Source: Dama dama (taxonomy: Eukaryota; Chordata; Mammalia; Artiodactyla; Cervidae). From it: a stretch of DNA of 64,000 nucleotides. Positions 33,552-46,409 of the stretch are shown one piece after another. The notes beneath the pieces were generated by a model. It saw nothing but the letters and a program-made list of their open reading frames with translations, did no database searches and had not been told where the DNA came from. The translations under genes and the position numbers were made by a program. Numbering within the stretch: position 1 is the stretch's first letter; every line of letters starts with the position of its first letter. The stretch lies in contig NC_083691.1 of NCBI RefSeq assembly GCF_033118175.1, forward strand, positions 15,473,001-15,537,000, in the 5' to 3' direction.

Positions 33552-33823
33552 AACTATAAAGCTTTACTAAAGTCCTAAATTCAAAACATCAAAACTCAGA
33601 AGGAGGAGAGATATCTTGCCAGTAAGAATGATCCCAATGTACTTGAAGGAAAAGATGATATTTTAGCAGAACTGAAAGGTTTATTTTGGCTTTAAACCGA
33701 GAAGGATGAAGTGGAGTGTTAGAGAGTGAGAAAGAAAAAAAGAGGTCATGTCTAAAAATGATACTTAAAGATGACTACTAAAGTTGGGAGATTTCACAAA
33801 AATTTGAAGACAGTTTAAGTCCT
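33552..33823. other. Purine-rich DNA, nothing assigned
   Basis: A-rich and GA-rich. No repeat family recognised. Confidence 0.5.
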
Positions 33824-33971
33824 CCAAACGGGTGTTAATTTTAACCATACAACCTTTGTTGTTTTTCAGTCGCTCAGTTGTGACCTACTCTTTGCAACCC
33901 CATGGGCTGCAGCAAGCTACACTGCCCTAAGATCCCCAAAACTGGTTTTAATTCTGACCATACAATCTTGC
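33824..33971 (-). mobile_element. Bov SINE/BovB tail stub inside a 34-36 bp direct repeat
   Basis: Only the 3'-terminal 70-75 bases of the Bov-tA/BovB tail are present, antisense, at 33854-33926 (gttgtttttcagtcgctcag onward). On each side lies a similar 34-36 base sequence (33824-33857 and 33936-33971; both read ccaaac/ccaaaact, then g-tttaatt-t-accatacaa), which is unusually long for a target duplication. Confidence 0.7.
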
Positions 33972-35970
33972 ACTTCCTTTGTTATGAGAGGTATTTACTT
34001 TTTTAAAAATTGCCCTACTTCATACACCAAGAGAGACACATACACACTGAAAAACTAAATGTAAGCAGATTTAATGCTCAGAGGAAAACAACATATATTG
34101 TTACTTTGATAAAATTAAGAAGAAAACAATCCATCAGAAGTAGATTGATGTTTCTCAGAGACTCACAGGCATGACTCAGAACCCTGACTAACCCCCATAG
34201 GAAGGGCAGCTCCCTCCCCACTGACCACAGTGTGAATCTGCCAGAGACAAAGGTGTATTCTGCAGTCCACCTCTGATTTCAGCCAGCTGATTTACTCAGC
34301 ACTGACCAGTGAATGACCAGTGAGTGTGCAAGACTGTGGTCTTACCCAATCATCGCAGCACTGGAGTGCAAAAATGCAAAATTGAGTCTCAATTCTCCAC
34401 ATCATTAAATCTTCCTGGCTTCAATTCCCTTGGGGATTAAAAAAAAAAAAAAAACCACACACACAAAGGGAGTTGAAATAGATTTGCATTTGCAAGGGGT
34501 ATTTCTAAAAAGATGGTAGGGTGTGGTGGCCAGGGGGTGTTTGGGGTCCTCCATTCCCCACAGGCATCAAGGGGGCTCCTGACTCAGCAGCAATACAGGG
34601 AAGAGATGGCTGTTAGCCAGCTTATTTGCCCACAGGGTTTCATTACAATAAGATCCCTGAAGTTCAGAAGGAAGTTAACTTGAAGAATCCTGAACTGGCT
34701 AATCCTGAAGTTCGTTTTGAATTTAACAGGGTATGTCTCTAGATCTCAATTTCAAACCATTAAAGTACCCATTTCAATCTACATAAAAAAGTTCAGTCAC
34801 ATGTTAAATTTCTTTTTCAGTGGATACTAGCTTCTCAGGATCCAAACCAGCTGCCCACTGGACCTAGAACAGTCCCCAGGGGCATGAATTGGAGAGTCCA
34901 CACAGCTTGAAATTTGCTGCTCCTCAGCGGGGTGGATTTTTTGCCCAAGCGGGGTGTGAACGTGGGCTCTGGGTGGCTGGTCTGATTTTGCTGTGATTTG
35001 GAGAGTCACATAAAACCTATCCACTTAAAACATGTTGCAAGTTATTAATGGAAATAATCCTTCGCAGGCCCTGGCCTCAACACCACCATGAGAAGTGGCT
35101 GCTGCCTCTCTAGCCGGCTGTGGCGGCCAAAGCACAGGTGTCCCACCTGCCACACTTTTAGGGTCTGCTCACCCATGTTTAGCTGTCAGCATCTTACCAT
35201 CATCCTGCATCTGCCCAGTGCTTTGTGATCTGTGACATGGCTTCTTGATCCTTTGAAGAGACTCTTTAAAGTGCCAATTTGTGGGTCCCATCACAGATTG
35301 ATGCAGAAGTCAGAATTTCTTGGAAAGGGACTCAGGAGCTGCATATTTCACGAACTCCCCGGGCTGACCACGTGTCCCAACGTGCAGAATCACCACTGGC
35401 ACAGCTCTTCTGCGCCCGCACAAAGTACAGGATTATAGGCTCCATGATGGATTTTATCAATCATCAATCCCAGTACTTTTTGCTTTAAATCTGGAGAGAC
35501 AAAAGCCCGTTTCTAGCAAACTGGAAATTTGCTAGAGATGTCGACAGTAGGTTAGTGGATCAGCCCAGCTAAGACTTACCCACATGACTGATCCTCCTCT
35601 GCTATCTTCTATTCTAGTCCATAAAGAGCTCAAAGCAGACTGGCCATCTCCTTTACCACAGACTCGCCAGGCAGGGGGCAGGGTGGGCACAGCACAAGTG
35701 GTATGGGGAATGGTACCTGCTTTCTAGCCGTGCCCCATAGGAAGACACTTTTAAACTAGAACATCTTCCACCAGCACGCAAAATTTTTAAAAATCACTAA
35801 AAGGAAAGTCAAAGTACTTTACAAATAACAGTGCGCCCTGTTTCAGGATGGTCCCGTGCTCGGCTCCCCATCACCTTTGATCAAAGCACCATCTGGGAGC
35901 CAGAACATGGCATTTGGGGGAAATCAGAGGTGACTGAGAATCAGAATCACCTCCTGTTCTTCCCTGAGCA
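33972..35970. other. Single-copy-like DNA, nothing assigned
   Basis: About 2 kb with no recognised gene. It contains an A run followed by CA dinucleotides near 34438-34465. The frames at 34827-35024 (minus), 35232-35438 and 35279-35488 (plus) have no recognisable domain. Confidence 0.4.
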
Positions 35971-36090
35971 TAGACTTTCCTGGTGGCTTAGGTGGTGCAG
36001 AATCTGTCTACGGCATGCAAGACCGGGCTTGATCCCTGGGTCAGGAAGATTCCCTGGGGAGGAAATGGCTACCCACTCCTGTATCCTTGC
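35971..36090 (+). mobile_element. Bov-tA SINE, 5' half
   Basis: The tRNA-derived head and centre are present (agactttcctggtggcttag through actcctgtatccttgc), but the sequence breaks off before the BovB-like tail, so a 3' deletion removed it. Confidence 0.85.
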
Positions 36091-36328
36091 ATGCGTTCCA
36101 CGTTCCAGTTCAAGGTGGTGCTTGAACTTCGGCCAATCCAGAAGACCCTGTTTAATCTCCAGGTGACCTGAGGTTCCTACACTCCCTTAATCCAGGAGAC
36201 CAAAAGCCTGGATCAGCCTTTGTACTGTGTGGTCACTAGCTGCATTCAGAAGCACAGATACCAGCCCAGTGCCACGAAGGTCATGCTGTTACACCAAGGA
36301 GCATTCTACCCCAGATCTTTCTGATCGT

Positions 36329-36368
36329 CTTATACAACATCTTATACAACAACAGCATGTTGTATAAG
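36329..36368. repeat. Inverted repeat with two alternative left arms
   Basis: cttatacaacat (36329-36340) is perfectly complementary to atgttgtataag (36357-36368). A second copy, cttatacaac (36341-36350), can pair with gttgtataag (36359-36368), so two mutually exclusive hairpins are possible. Confidence 0.9.
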
Positions 36369-38282
36369 TATAAACTGAACAGCCCAAGCTCACCTGCCCA
36401 GTTATTGGGTCAATCAACAGCGCCCCAGACTCACACCTCCATACAGCACCCCGAGGCCTTGCTGAGGTTCATTAAAATTAAAAGGATTCCCAAAGAGTTT
36501 GGCAACTAATGTTTCTTTTTTAGGTAAAGAAAAATAATTAATGAAAAATATAATCATATCTTTTAAGTGAATGGAATGCCTTGTGATTCTAATAGAACTG
36601 TTTTAGTAAAAAAAATAAAGGTTAAAAAAATGAAATAAATTAGAGTGGACACGTTCCTTCATGGATTGATTCATTTTAAAACAGGCAATTCTCAAACATC
36701 ATGCAGATCTCAGCTTCTTTGCAATTCATAAGATCCTCGGCTATGCTGTGGCAGAGTCAGAAATGACCTAAATCATCTGAAAACTCCCCTCCCCCAGCAA
36801 TCAATCCAGAAGCTCCCAAGTGAAAATGAATTGCAAATTGAAAATATTCTGCAAAAATGGCATGCGTTTCTTGCCAGAAAAGAAAGCTATAGGCTCACAA
36901 ATGGTATTTACAAAAGTGCTTGCTTGGGGCTTGGGCCATGAACGTGTGATTTCCTTAGGATTGTTAAAGAGTATTTTCTAAATATTTGGGTGTAAATCAC
37001 TCTAGTTATTACCCATATTTAACGTTCAAATGGCCGGAACCAGTGGCAGTCTGGAAGATTTTATTTTCTGCAGCAGATATTAGCATAGGCGTGCCCAGTG
37101 AAGCCAGTGAAGCCAGCTAGCTCTTGTACAGTTCATAGTTGCTGCATCCAATTACAACCAGCCCCAAGCACTCTGGTCCCAGTGTGGGTGGAATCTGTGT
37201 TCGGGTGGGTGATCGGACCACACGGAGAGGCAGCTGGTCATAAACATTCTAACCAGCTTTCAAGTCAGTTTACTTTACCCAGACAACACTTCCTATCTCT
37301 TGATTTCTCACCTTCTTACAGAGAGACCATTTGAAAACCCGTTCTTAATTAATTTACTTTAAAATACGTTCTCTGCAGCTATTCGGACAAAAGGAATGCG
37401 ATCCTTGGCTTGTCTAAACAGTATTCAACTCATGTGAAACAAATTATTCACATAAAGCCAGGGATTAGAGGCAAAACTTTTACAGTCAGAAGAAAGAAAA
37501 AGCATGAGTTGACCTGGATTTCTCTTCTCTCCATAAATTTAATGCAAGGAAAGCGAGACTCCCTATGTACAGAGTGCCAGGCTTGGGGCTGAGGACCTGT
37601 TCTCGGAAGCCTCACAGGTCAGAAAAAACCCAGCTTCTCTCATTTCATGGAAGGTTCATATGATCGCAATTGCTCATCCTCCTCCTTTTGCCAAAACATG
37701 TCTTGGTTTCTTTGACATTCTCTGCTGAATGGGTCATATTCTCTGCTGAATTCATCTGTAATTATTTTTTATTTATTTTAACTGGCTCTACTGTTGGCAT
37801 CAATATAAACCACCATAAACTCTTATGGAGATAAGAAAGATGTAGCTATTTGTGTTAGTTCCTTCCATCACAGTAATTAATGAGAGTAATTGAGAGGACT
37901 GAAAGGGTCATTAATGTCACCCACTCTGAAAGCATCCTTTTACAGAATTCCAGAAAGAAAGGCAGAGTCTAGGACCCAGCTCCTCTGACCCATCACCCAA
38001 AGGTCTTTCCTCCAAGGCGGAAGAATCTTAAGTGTGTATTAGGGTCTGCGGGAGGGCTTGGTCACAATTTGGATGTCTGAATTCCGACACAGACATTCTT
38101 ATTTTTTCAGACTTTTGTACGCATAGTAGTACACAGCTTAAACAAGACAACTCAGATGGCCTTTGACATACATCAAAGCCTGGACACATTACTTTTCAAT
38201 GAATTATAGCTCTTTTTCAACAAATAATTTTTGTTCTTATAATTAACACAGGAAAAATATGAATTTCCTAAGATCTTTTTTA
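36369..38282. other. Single-copy-like DNA, nothing assigned
   Basis: About 1.9 kb, AT-rich at 36480-36660 and 37730-37920. I see no gene or known repeat. The frame at 37098-37334 has no recognisable domain. Confidence 0.4.
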
Positions 38283-39105
38283 AATCATTTTTTTCTTGTG
38301 GAAAAGTTGATATAGATATAGATCATAAAATCTTCTTGGTTACCATTTTTAAGTGTACAATTTATTAGCATTAATCTCATTCACAGTGTTGTACAATCAT
38401 CATCATTATTCATTTTCAATCCTTTCTCATCTGCCACAAACAGAAACTTTGGACCCATTAACCAGTAACTTTCCATCCCCACTCCACCCAACCCCTGTAA
38501 ACTCTAATCTATGTTCTGTCTCTGAATTTGCTTGTCCAAGAGATTTTGTATAAGTGGCACAATTCAAGATTTGCCCTTTTGTGTCTGGATTTTTTTCACT
38601 AAACATAATGCTTTCCTTATGTTGAACTGTGTAAGAACTTCCTTCTTTTTATGGCTGAATAATATTCCAATGTGTGAATAGCCCACATCGTCTTCACCCA
38701 TCCATAGAAGGGCACTTCGTTTCTTTCCATCTTTTGGCTGCTGTGAATGGTGCTGCTGTGAACATCTGCATATTAGTATGTGTTTGAGTCCCTGTTTTCA
38801 ATTCTTCCTTTGTGTACACACCTAGGAGCAACATTGTTGGGTCATCAGTTCTGTTCAGTACAGTCACTCAGTCATGTCAGACTTTTTGCGACCCCATGGA
38901 CTGCAGCATGCCAGGCTTCCCCGGCCATCACCAACTTCTGGAGCTTGCTCAAACTCATGTCCATTGAGTTGGTGATGCCATCCAACCATCTTATCCTCTG
39001 ACATCCCCTTCACCTCCTGTCCTCAATCTTTCCCAGCATCAGGGTCTTTTCCAATGAGTAATTCTGTTTCACTTTTTGAGGAACTGCCAAACTGCTTTCC
39101 CCTGA
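38283..39105 (-). mobile_element. Old L1M LINE fragment with nested BovB
   Basis: Antisense L1M near the 3' end of ORF2 and the 3' UTR: taagtgtacaatttattagc, cacaaacagaaactttggac, ttatggctgaataatattcc, cacctaggagcaacattg. The element is split by BovB at 38848-39058 and resumes with taattctg and tttttgaggaactgccaaac. Diverged and non-coding. Confidence 0.82.
38848..39058 (-). mobile_element. BovB LINE 3' fragment nested in L1M
   Basis: Antisense BovB 3' terminus (cagttctgttcagtacagtc) to the cagcatcagggtcttttcc segment, then an abrupt return to L1M. It is the younger insertion of the pair. Confidence 0.88.
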
Positions 39106-39841
39106 GTATTTCATTTTACAGACCTAACAGACTGTGCATCATGGGGTGGTGATAGTACAACACATATTTATTACATATATGAATGTGTGATCATTACTCT
39201 TCATTTTATTGATTAACATCTGAACTCATTCTTTGAAGACCTGAGGTATCTTTCAAGAACATGCAAAATAGATACATAAAAATGCATATCTCTTGCAAAG
39301 ATGGTAAGACCAGAATTATAAAATTATAATTATATATTCATAATAAATTATAAAATTTATAAATGTAAGTCACAGGAGTCTATACAATTTGATTCTGAGT
39401 TTCCTGGCAACCACTGTATAAAGGGAAATAGAATTGTATGAGCGGTTCTCTAGAAAGCTATTGAACTCTTTCATTCAACTTGTAAATTACAAGTGGTATG
39501 AACCCTAATCCAGAACCGCTTTGCTTGAAATGTCTGTAATGTGCCTGGACTATGTAGACCATATACTTTTAAACATTCACAGCCCCTGAAATAAATCCAT
39601 AGCAAAAAAAAAAAAGGGGGGGGGGTCCCCTGGTTTGGAGAAAAGTGAGCTATCACTGCCTAACTGTCCACAAAGTGAAAACTTCTTGTCATTTAGGAAC
39701 AAAAGGAGTGTCTCAAGTCTGGCTCTGGGTCCAGAAGGGCTGGGGTGGCGATGCATGTGCCGCAGACAGGCTCCACACCAACACCTCAAAGGTCATGTCA
39801 TCACTGGCTTCCCAGGGCTCTTTCATAATACCTTCAGTTTA
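39106..39841. other. Single-copy-like DNA with an A12-G10 run
   Basis: Contains adjacent homopolymers, A at 39604-39615 and G at 39616-39625. No gene or known repeat otherwise. Confidence 0.45.
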
Positions 39842-39985
39842 AACCCCATCGTCCTGACCATCCCCATCATCCTCATTTCTCCCCTCCATCCACAGCGTTC
39901 CCACCATCTTCACCATCCCCTCCATCCCCAGCATCCCCACCATTGTCATTATCTTCATTGTCACCATCCCCTCCATCCCCACACT
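39842..39985 (+). repeat. CATCC/CACCATCCCC-rich simple repeat
   Basis: Irregular tandem of units such as ccatcccc, ccaccatcttcaccat and cccctccatcccca. Frames through it on both strands (for example 39635-40030 plus) are repeat artefacts. Confidence 0.8.
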
Positions 39986-40446
39986 TTCTCTCCCTGCCTG
40001 TTTCTGGCTTGTGGGTTCTCTGGTCACTAAAACAAAGAGGTGTGTCTGAAGAAAAACATGTTTCTGTAAGTAAAGGTCATTTTTATATGTTCGTTTGTCC
40101 AATCACTCCTCTAAGACAAGTGAAGACTCAGGATAAGAGAAGACTGAGTCCCTCATCTAAATCTCTGTGCATAAGCCCAGCACCTGAGAAACCCCAGGAA
40201 GAAGCTATCGCCAAGGCAGCCACCTGACCAGTGGCCAAGACGTCAGCCTACAGAGATGACGCAGAAGAGGAGCGGACAGTTAGAGGCAATGAGGAAGACT
40301 AAAAACCCACCACTAACACATGTGAGAAGGTGGTGACAGGTTGTGGGGTCACCCAAGACGTTCTCTTGTCCTAGAGAAGTTCAAGCAGAAACAGAGGGAG
40401 GTAATAAAGCAACACAACCAAGAATCCGCCTGTAACTCACCAATAG
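39986..40446. other. Single-copy-like DNA, nothing assigned
   Basis: I see no gene or known repeat. Confidence 0.5.
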
Positions 40447-40650
40447 TGTTTATCACTCAGTTGTGTCAGACTCTTTGCGACCCCATGGACTATAGCCCAA
40501 AAGGCTTCTCTGTCCTTGGGATTCTCCAGGCAAGAATACTGGAGTCGGTTGTCATTCCCTCCTCTGGGGAATCTTCCTGACCCAAGGACTGAACCCAGGT
40601 CTCCTGCATTGCAGGAAGATTCTTAACGGTCTGAGTCACTAGGAAAACCC
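40447..40650 (-). mobile_element. Bov-tA SINE
   Basis: Full-length minus-strand copy. Its tRNA-derived head (cactaggaaaaccc) ends directly against the next BovB element. Confidence 0.92.
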
Positions 40651-41161
40651 AGTTCAGTTCAGTTCAGTCACTCAGTCGTGTCCTACTCTTTGCAACCCCA
40701 TGGACTGCAGCACACCAGGCCTCCCTGTCCATCACCAACTCTCAGAGTTTACTCAAACTCATGCCCATTGAGTCGGTGATGCCATCCAACCATCTCATCC
40801 TCTGTCATCCCCTTCTCCTCGTGCCTACAATCTTTCCCAGCATCAGAGTCTTTTCAAATGAGTCAGCTCTTTGCATCAAGTGGCCAAAGTATTAGAGTTT
40901 CAGCTTCAATATCAATCCTTCCAATGAATATTCAGGATTGATTTCCTTTAGGATGGACTGGTTGGATCTCCTTGCAGTCCAAGGGACTCTCAAGAGTCTT
41001 CTCCAACACCACAATTCAAAAGCATCAATTCTTCAGAGCTCAGCTTTCTTTATGGTCCAACTCTCACATCCATATGTGACTACTGGAAAAAACCACAGCC
41101 TTGACTAGACGGACCTTTGCTGGCAAAATAATGTCTCTGCTTTTTAATATGCTGTCTAGGT
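40651..41161 (-). mobile_element. BovB LINE, 3' end
   Basis: Antisense BovB starting with agttcagttcagttcagtc and continuing to ttaatatgctgtctaggt, where it is truncated. It directly abuts the Bov-tA to its left, with no spacer. Confidence 0.93.
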
Positions 41162-42914
41162 CTAGGGGAGCCCAACTTATCAATAATTCAAGCATTTTTG
41201 TGGGGCACCAGGGCTTGCATGCATGCACACACAGAGCAGGAAGGAGCAGAGCAGGACAGGAATGTGCAGACAACACTTAGCCTGTGTGCTCAATGAAGGC
41301 AGGACCATGCCTCACACTCCAGCCCAGGACATGGCCCACTAAGCGTTTGTGGAGCAGAACTAAATCATGAGCTTGGAAACTGTTCGTACAATTCAATACG
41401 CGTGTGAATATCCCATAATGTCAAAGGAAAAATTAAACAGAAGGAAGTGGGGTTTTGTGAAGCCACAGGATCACGTAGTAGCAATGAGAATGGCAGCAAC
41501 TCAGAAAAGTGGCCTGTCTTTCCTGAGTCACACTGGTGCTAATAGAGATTGAATCTGAGCCAAGGTCAGTGTGACTACAAATTTATGTTCTTAACCTTGT
41601 AATAAACTATCCCCTTGGTTTTCTACTCGAGAATTCCTCTATAACAAAACATAGCCATTTTTCAGATAGTTACTGAGGCCAAAACTCGAATTTCTGCCAG
41701 CAAAGTGGGGTGACGAGGAAAAACAGTTAGCAGTGAAATTAACAGGTTGTCAAAATAAAAGCATTTCACCAGGAGCTCCATGAGGTCAGGGCACACTCAC
41801 TCAGCAGATTAATGCAAGTGCGCCTGTGAAGGACGGGTCAAGGACGCCATGCAAGCATCACCAAGTGCTGGGAAATGTCTAGGCAGACCTCTAACTGTGC
41901 CCCAGCTACTAAAATAGTCCACCTGAAATCTTAGGGGAAGATAGAGTCCTACAAACCTCTCTATTAATTGTGGAGAATCTTGCTTCATGTGACTATTTTT
42001 GTGTGTGTGCATAGAGATTTTGTCTTTATCGTTCAAGCACTGTGTTTATCCTTTTCCAAAAACCTCACCAATATTCTTAAATTTATGATTTTAGAATTTT
42101 AAGAATTAACTTCGGAGACAGGTTTCTATTAAAAGTAAAAGCAGAAAGGGTCCCAGGGAAAACGTACTGTCCATCAGAGTGCTCCTACCCTGCAAAACCT
42201 GGTGAGGGGGGAGGTGGGGGCCGCGGAAGCAAGCCAAAGCCAGCTTCATTCACCCCCTCCCCACAGCACCTGATGAATTGAGAATCTCACAGAAGGAGAG
42301 CCATTTCAGAGGATCTAAGACCACTAGTAAGATACAACCTTGCTTTCTGAGAAGAAGATGCATTTGGACAGAGGCAGTGACTGTAAGTGGTCTCAGGCCC
42401 CTCAGAAGAACCGAGCCAGGAACGTACCTGCAGCGAGAGGCGTAGGGCAGCCCTACCAGCCCAGGGACCCAGCCCAGCATGGGGATATCAGGGCAAAACC
42501 AGGCCTGACCTCCTGGACATCTGTGACAGAGGATTGTCCACAGGCTTTGCCCTCTCGTACACCCCCAACTTGCCTTTTAGCCCCAGAAAAACGTGAAAAA
42601 GAGAAAAGGCACGATATTTTCTGAGGTGTCTTTGTTCAGTGCAGATACATTCATGTAGGAGTGGAGCAGAGCTTGTGGAACCAGGACGTACCTTGGAAGC
42701 TAAGCGTCCAGGTCCCCCCGCTTGCATAGCCGACTAGGAGGCCAGAAGCCCCGAGAAGCCAACTGAGCCGTCTGAGGGTCCGTGGCTAGGTCAGTGGCAG
42801 CTCCTGTCAGGATCCACGGGCAGCCCTCCATCTGGGGGCCCTCAGAGAAACCCTCACCTTTGAAACATTCCATTTCCTGACTTGCCCATCAACCCAAAGA
42901 CAGTTTTCCAGTTG
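41162..42914. other. Single-copy-like DNA, nothing assigned
   Basis: GC-moderate at 42170-42850, but CpG are too sparse for an island. The frames at 42340-42624 and 42387-42596 have no recognisable domain. A very short MIR-like piece may lie at 41550-41605. Confidence 0.4.
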
Positions 42915-43035
42915 TGGGTGATTTAGTTGCTAAATCGTCCTGACTCCGCAATCCCAAGGGCTGCAGCCCGTCAGGCTCTTCTGTTCAAGGGATTTCCCAG
43001 GCAAGAACACTGGAGTGGGCTGCCATTTCCCCCAT
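42915..43035 (-). mobile_element. Bov-tA SINE, 5'-truncated
   Basis: Antisense tail and part of the centre (gtgatttagttgctaaatcg to ctgccatttcccccatc). The head is absent. Confidence 0.87.
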
Positions 43036-45089
43036 CAACTCAAGAAACAGCTTCCCAGCTCGTCTATTGTCAACACACAATTCATGCCTTTAAGCTCCAG
43101 CTATCTGAGGGGTCCTGGGCTGGATTCCTCAGGGAAGCCCTGGCCCCCGGTCGCCTTGCATTGGGGCAGCATGGCCACAATGGACGGGATGGGGACGGGT
43201 GTGCACTGAGGGCTTTCAGGAAAAGAAGCCGGAGCCAAAGCCAGTGCAGGGAGAAGAGCCCGCAGGAAGGAGGAGGGACCACAGCAAGCCTGCCCAGGAG
43301 AGGGACACAGCAACCACGAAGCGGCCATTTTTCAAGATTATCAGTATTGCTACATATGTATGTCATTTTTACTGTTTTTCACTGTGTTCTCTAACTCTGC
43401 ACTTGCTCTCAGGCTGGAATTTTGAAAAACAACTCCACCAACTACCTGGCACATCATTCAAAGCAAAGTCCTTAAAGAATAAAGTAAAACAAAGAAAAGG
43501 AATCTGAACATGTATTTGCATGCGTGGAAATGCAAATGCAATTCACTTTACTCCTTATCTTGGACCAACACACCAGCCTACTAGAGTTTTTATTTTTACA
43601 CTTTAGAGTTGAGCTCTGTGTGTGTATGTATACATATACACATGATGCTTTAAATGGAGAGACAAAAAAAATCTTTAAAAATGTTGAAATCAGTTTGGCA
43701 TGTGCATATCCATTCTTAGAGTTAAACACACATCCCTGTGTCCACAGACTGAACCAGAACAGTGTGCTTAAAGATGGACGTCAAATCCCTGTCAGAGGTC
43801 ACCGATTAAAATAGACTTAGCTCAGTGATTTAAGACTCTTAAGGCTTTGTGGCAACAGACCTCCACATTTTAACTGTAAGTGAATAAAGATGGACTATAT
43901 AAAACAAAAAATAGTTTATTTTGCGGCTTAAGTTTGAAACCTGGGAAATGTGTAATGTTCACAATGAAAAGTAAATAATTGAATTCACCAAACTTTAAAA
44001 GGTGTGTGTGTATGTGAGTGTCTGTGTGCATAGAGAGTCTGATTCAAACGTAACTTACCTTTTCCGTCTTGCACTCTAGGCATATCTTTAAATAAAGGAA
44101 AATGTATTAAATCTAAAGTTTTATGTTTCAATACTAAAAAATGTGTACACTTAAGGTACTTAGCAAAACGAGGTAAAGGAGAAAGTAGGAGTTAAAAAAA
44201 AACAAGCAACAAAAACAACAGAATCTGCTTAGGGACAATACCTGATAGATTTTACTCCAAAACCTCACCTTTCAATGGTGAAAAAACTGTATGTGCCCCT
44301 TAGGAGAGTTTGACATCAAAGTAGCAAGCGACTACAACCATTTACCTGCAAATACCTGTGATGAAGATTGAATTCAAGAAAGCTAATGAGCTGACCTTCA
44401 CTTTCTATCCACAGATGAAGATGAAGGGATCAAGAATTCACTTCAAGGATGAGAGAAATCTGCTTTTCCTCCCTGTTAAATAAATCAGGGTTATAAGTGC
44501 CTGTCAAAATAGTTTGTAAATAACTGTGGACTTTCTGCAAGCACAGTTCACATCTTTATTTCATTAGAGACTGGTCATTGGAAGTAAATGCTATATATGG
44601 AAAATGGGGCAGAATGTTTACATTTCTACTTTCTGTATTGCCAAATTGGCCCTTTCAGTTGGTGATAGTATAAAAGCCAAGAAAATTATGAAAACGCAAG
44701 GTTTCTGCTTATCTCTGAATAGTCTCAAATCTCAAAATAAAGAACTTTACATTACTTAGGTATAGAAGATTAGCACAAAATAGAACAACAACAAAAATAT
44801 ACTGACAAACTCTCCTTCAAACAACACATTTTTGTTGGACTTTGAGTTGATATTCTAGATGTAAAGCCAAAACACTTATGTATGAATTGTTTTTAAAAAA
44901 AACAGCCTGATGTATCTCTGAATTTCTCAAATGACGATATCAGTTTGTACCAAAACTTGGCTCTCAATTATACCAGTTGTAGAAATTGTATAACTCTATA
45001 TTTGCAGCTTTGTTTTTGAAAATCAGTCTCAGATCCCATGAAAACTTTGATACACACAAATGGAAACCTCTTGATAAATGTACTAAGCT
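43036..45089. other. Single-copy-like DNA with short TG runs
   Basis: TG/TA dinucleotide runs occur near 43617-43642 and 44000-44030. It is AT-rich from 43820 on. The frames at 42927-43394 and 43199-43507 have no recognisable domain. No gene or known repeat seen. Confidence 0.4.
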
Positions 45090-45101
45090 AACATAGTGGT
45101 T

Positions 45102-45312
45102 GGGTGCTTCCTAAGTTACTTCATTTGTGTCTGACTCTTTGTGACCTCATGGACTATAGACCACCGGTCTCCTCTGTCCCTGTGATTCTCCAGGCAAGAA
45201 TACTGGAGTGGGTTGCCGTTTCCTTCTCCAGGGATCTTCCCGACCCAGGGATCAAACCTGTGTCTCCTGCTTGGCAGGCAGATTCTTTACCACTGAGCCA
45301 CAAGAGAAGTCC
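45102..45312 (-). mobile_element. Bov-tA SINE with probable target-site duplication
   Basis: Full-length minus-strand copy. Flanks aacatagtggtt (45090-45101) and aacgtaggggtt (45313-45324) match at 10 of 12 bases, consistent with an aged duplication. Confidence 0.92.
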
Positions 45313-45324
45313 AACGTAGGGGTT

Positions 45325-46181
45325 ACAGTTACTATATTTCGCAAACTTCAGCTAGATTGATTATTTTAACACCTGGGACTTAGTTTCTGGTCCACTTCTT
45401 CTCATTATGGTGGTGACATCTTGGTGAAAAAGTAAAGTACAACAACCACACCTCAACTGTAATGTTAATACGATCAGTTCTACACAAAGTTGTCACTTAG
45501 AAGAGTGAGAACACATCTAGACAGCTTAAAACAACTGAACCAGACTCCCCAGCTGCTCCGAGGATAGTTGTGAGCAGTGTGCGGGCTTTTCGGGGGCAGT
45601 CATGAGGAGAACACCGTCTCCAGGAAGACTCACGAACACTTCAGCACAACTCCAGACCTCACAAGTCTTCCAGCCCAGCCCTTGTTTCCGAACAGAGAAT
45701 TATTCCACAACTCTAGTTTAATGGCAGTCCCTTCTGCATCTTTGCTAAGCAGGTGATTGCATTTCTAAGTGAGTTTGCTCAAAATCTGTGCTGGCCATGT
45801 GGTGTTATCTTTGGATGGGGCCTCCAAACTCTCCCCAGGGCTTAGCGTGCATGACTCTGGCAAAAGGGGACAGAGTCAGTTGAACATGCTCTAAAAATAA
45901 TCACTCGTGTGGCTCCTGCAGACCAGATGATAAACAATAAACCACTTAGTAGGTAAGTAGATAAATAACTGGAGGAGAGATGGTGGGTAAACAACAGGTA
46001 AGGGGCCACCTGGGGGAAACAGATGCTGTTTAGTGTCACCAGTGGAAACAGGCAGAATGTGGAAGCAAAGCCCAAGTCAACTCCACTTCGCTGTCATCAC
46101 TGTTCTAGGGGGACACCTTTCAGTAGGTAATTGACTTTTTTCATATATTTGTGTATGATTATATGTATCTACATATATGTA
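45325..46181. other. Single-copy-like DNA, nothing assigned
   Basis: I see no gene or known repeat. The 77-codon minus frame at 45842-46075 has no recognisable domain. Confidence 0.45.
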
Positions 46182-46192
46182 TAGATTTCTAA

Positions 46193-46385
46193 GGGCTTCC
46201 CAGGCAGTGCAGTGATAGAGACGCAGGTTCAATCCCTGGGTTGGGAAGATTCCCTGGAGGAGGAAATGAGAACCCACTCCAGCATTCTTGCCTGGGAAAT
46301 CCCATGGACAGAGGAGCCTGGAAGACTACAGTTCATGGGGTCACAAAGACTTGGACATGACTTAGCAACTAAACAACCACAACAG
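46193..46385 (+). mobile_element. Bov-tA SINE with target-site duplication
   Basis: Plus-strand copy bounded by a perfect 11-base repeat tagatttctaa (46182-46192 and 46386-46396). A short internal deletion removed part of the head, between cagtgatagag and acgcaggttcaatcc. Confidence 0.92.
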
Positions 46386-46409
46386 TAGATTTCTAAACTA
46401 AGTAACTAC

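Noticed and set aside
39635..40102. Overlapping frames rich in Pro/His/Leu or Met/Gly
   Set aside because: Translation of the CATCC-type simple repeat on either strand.
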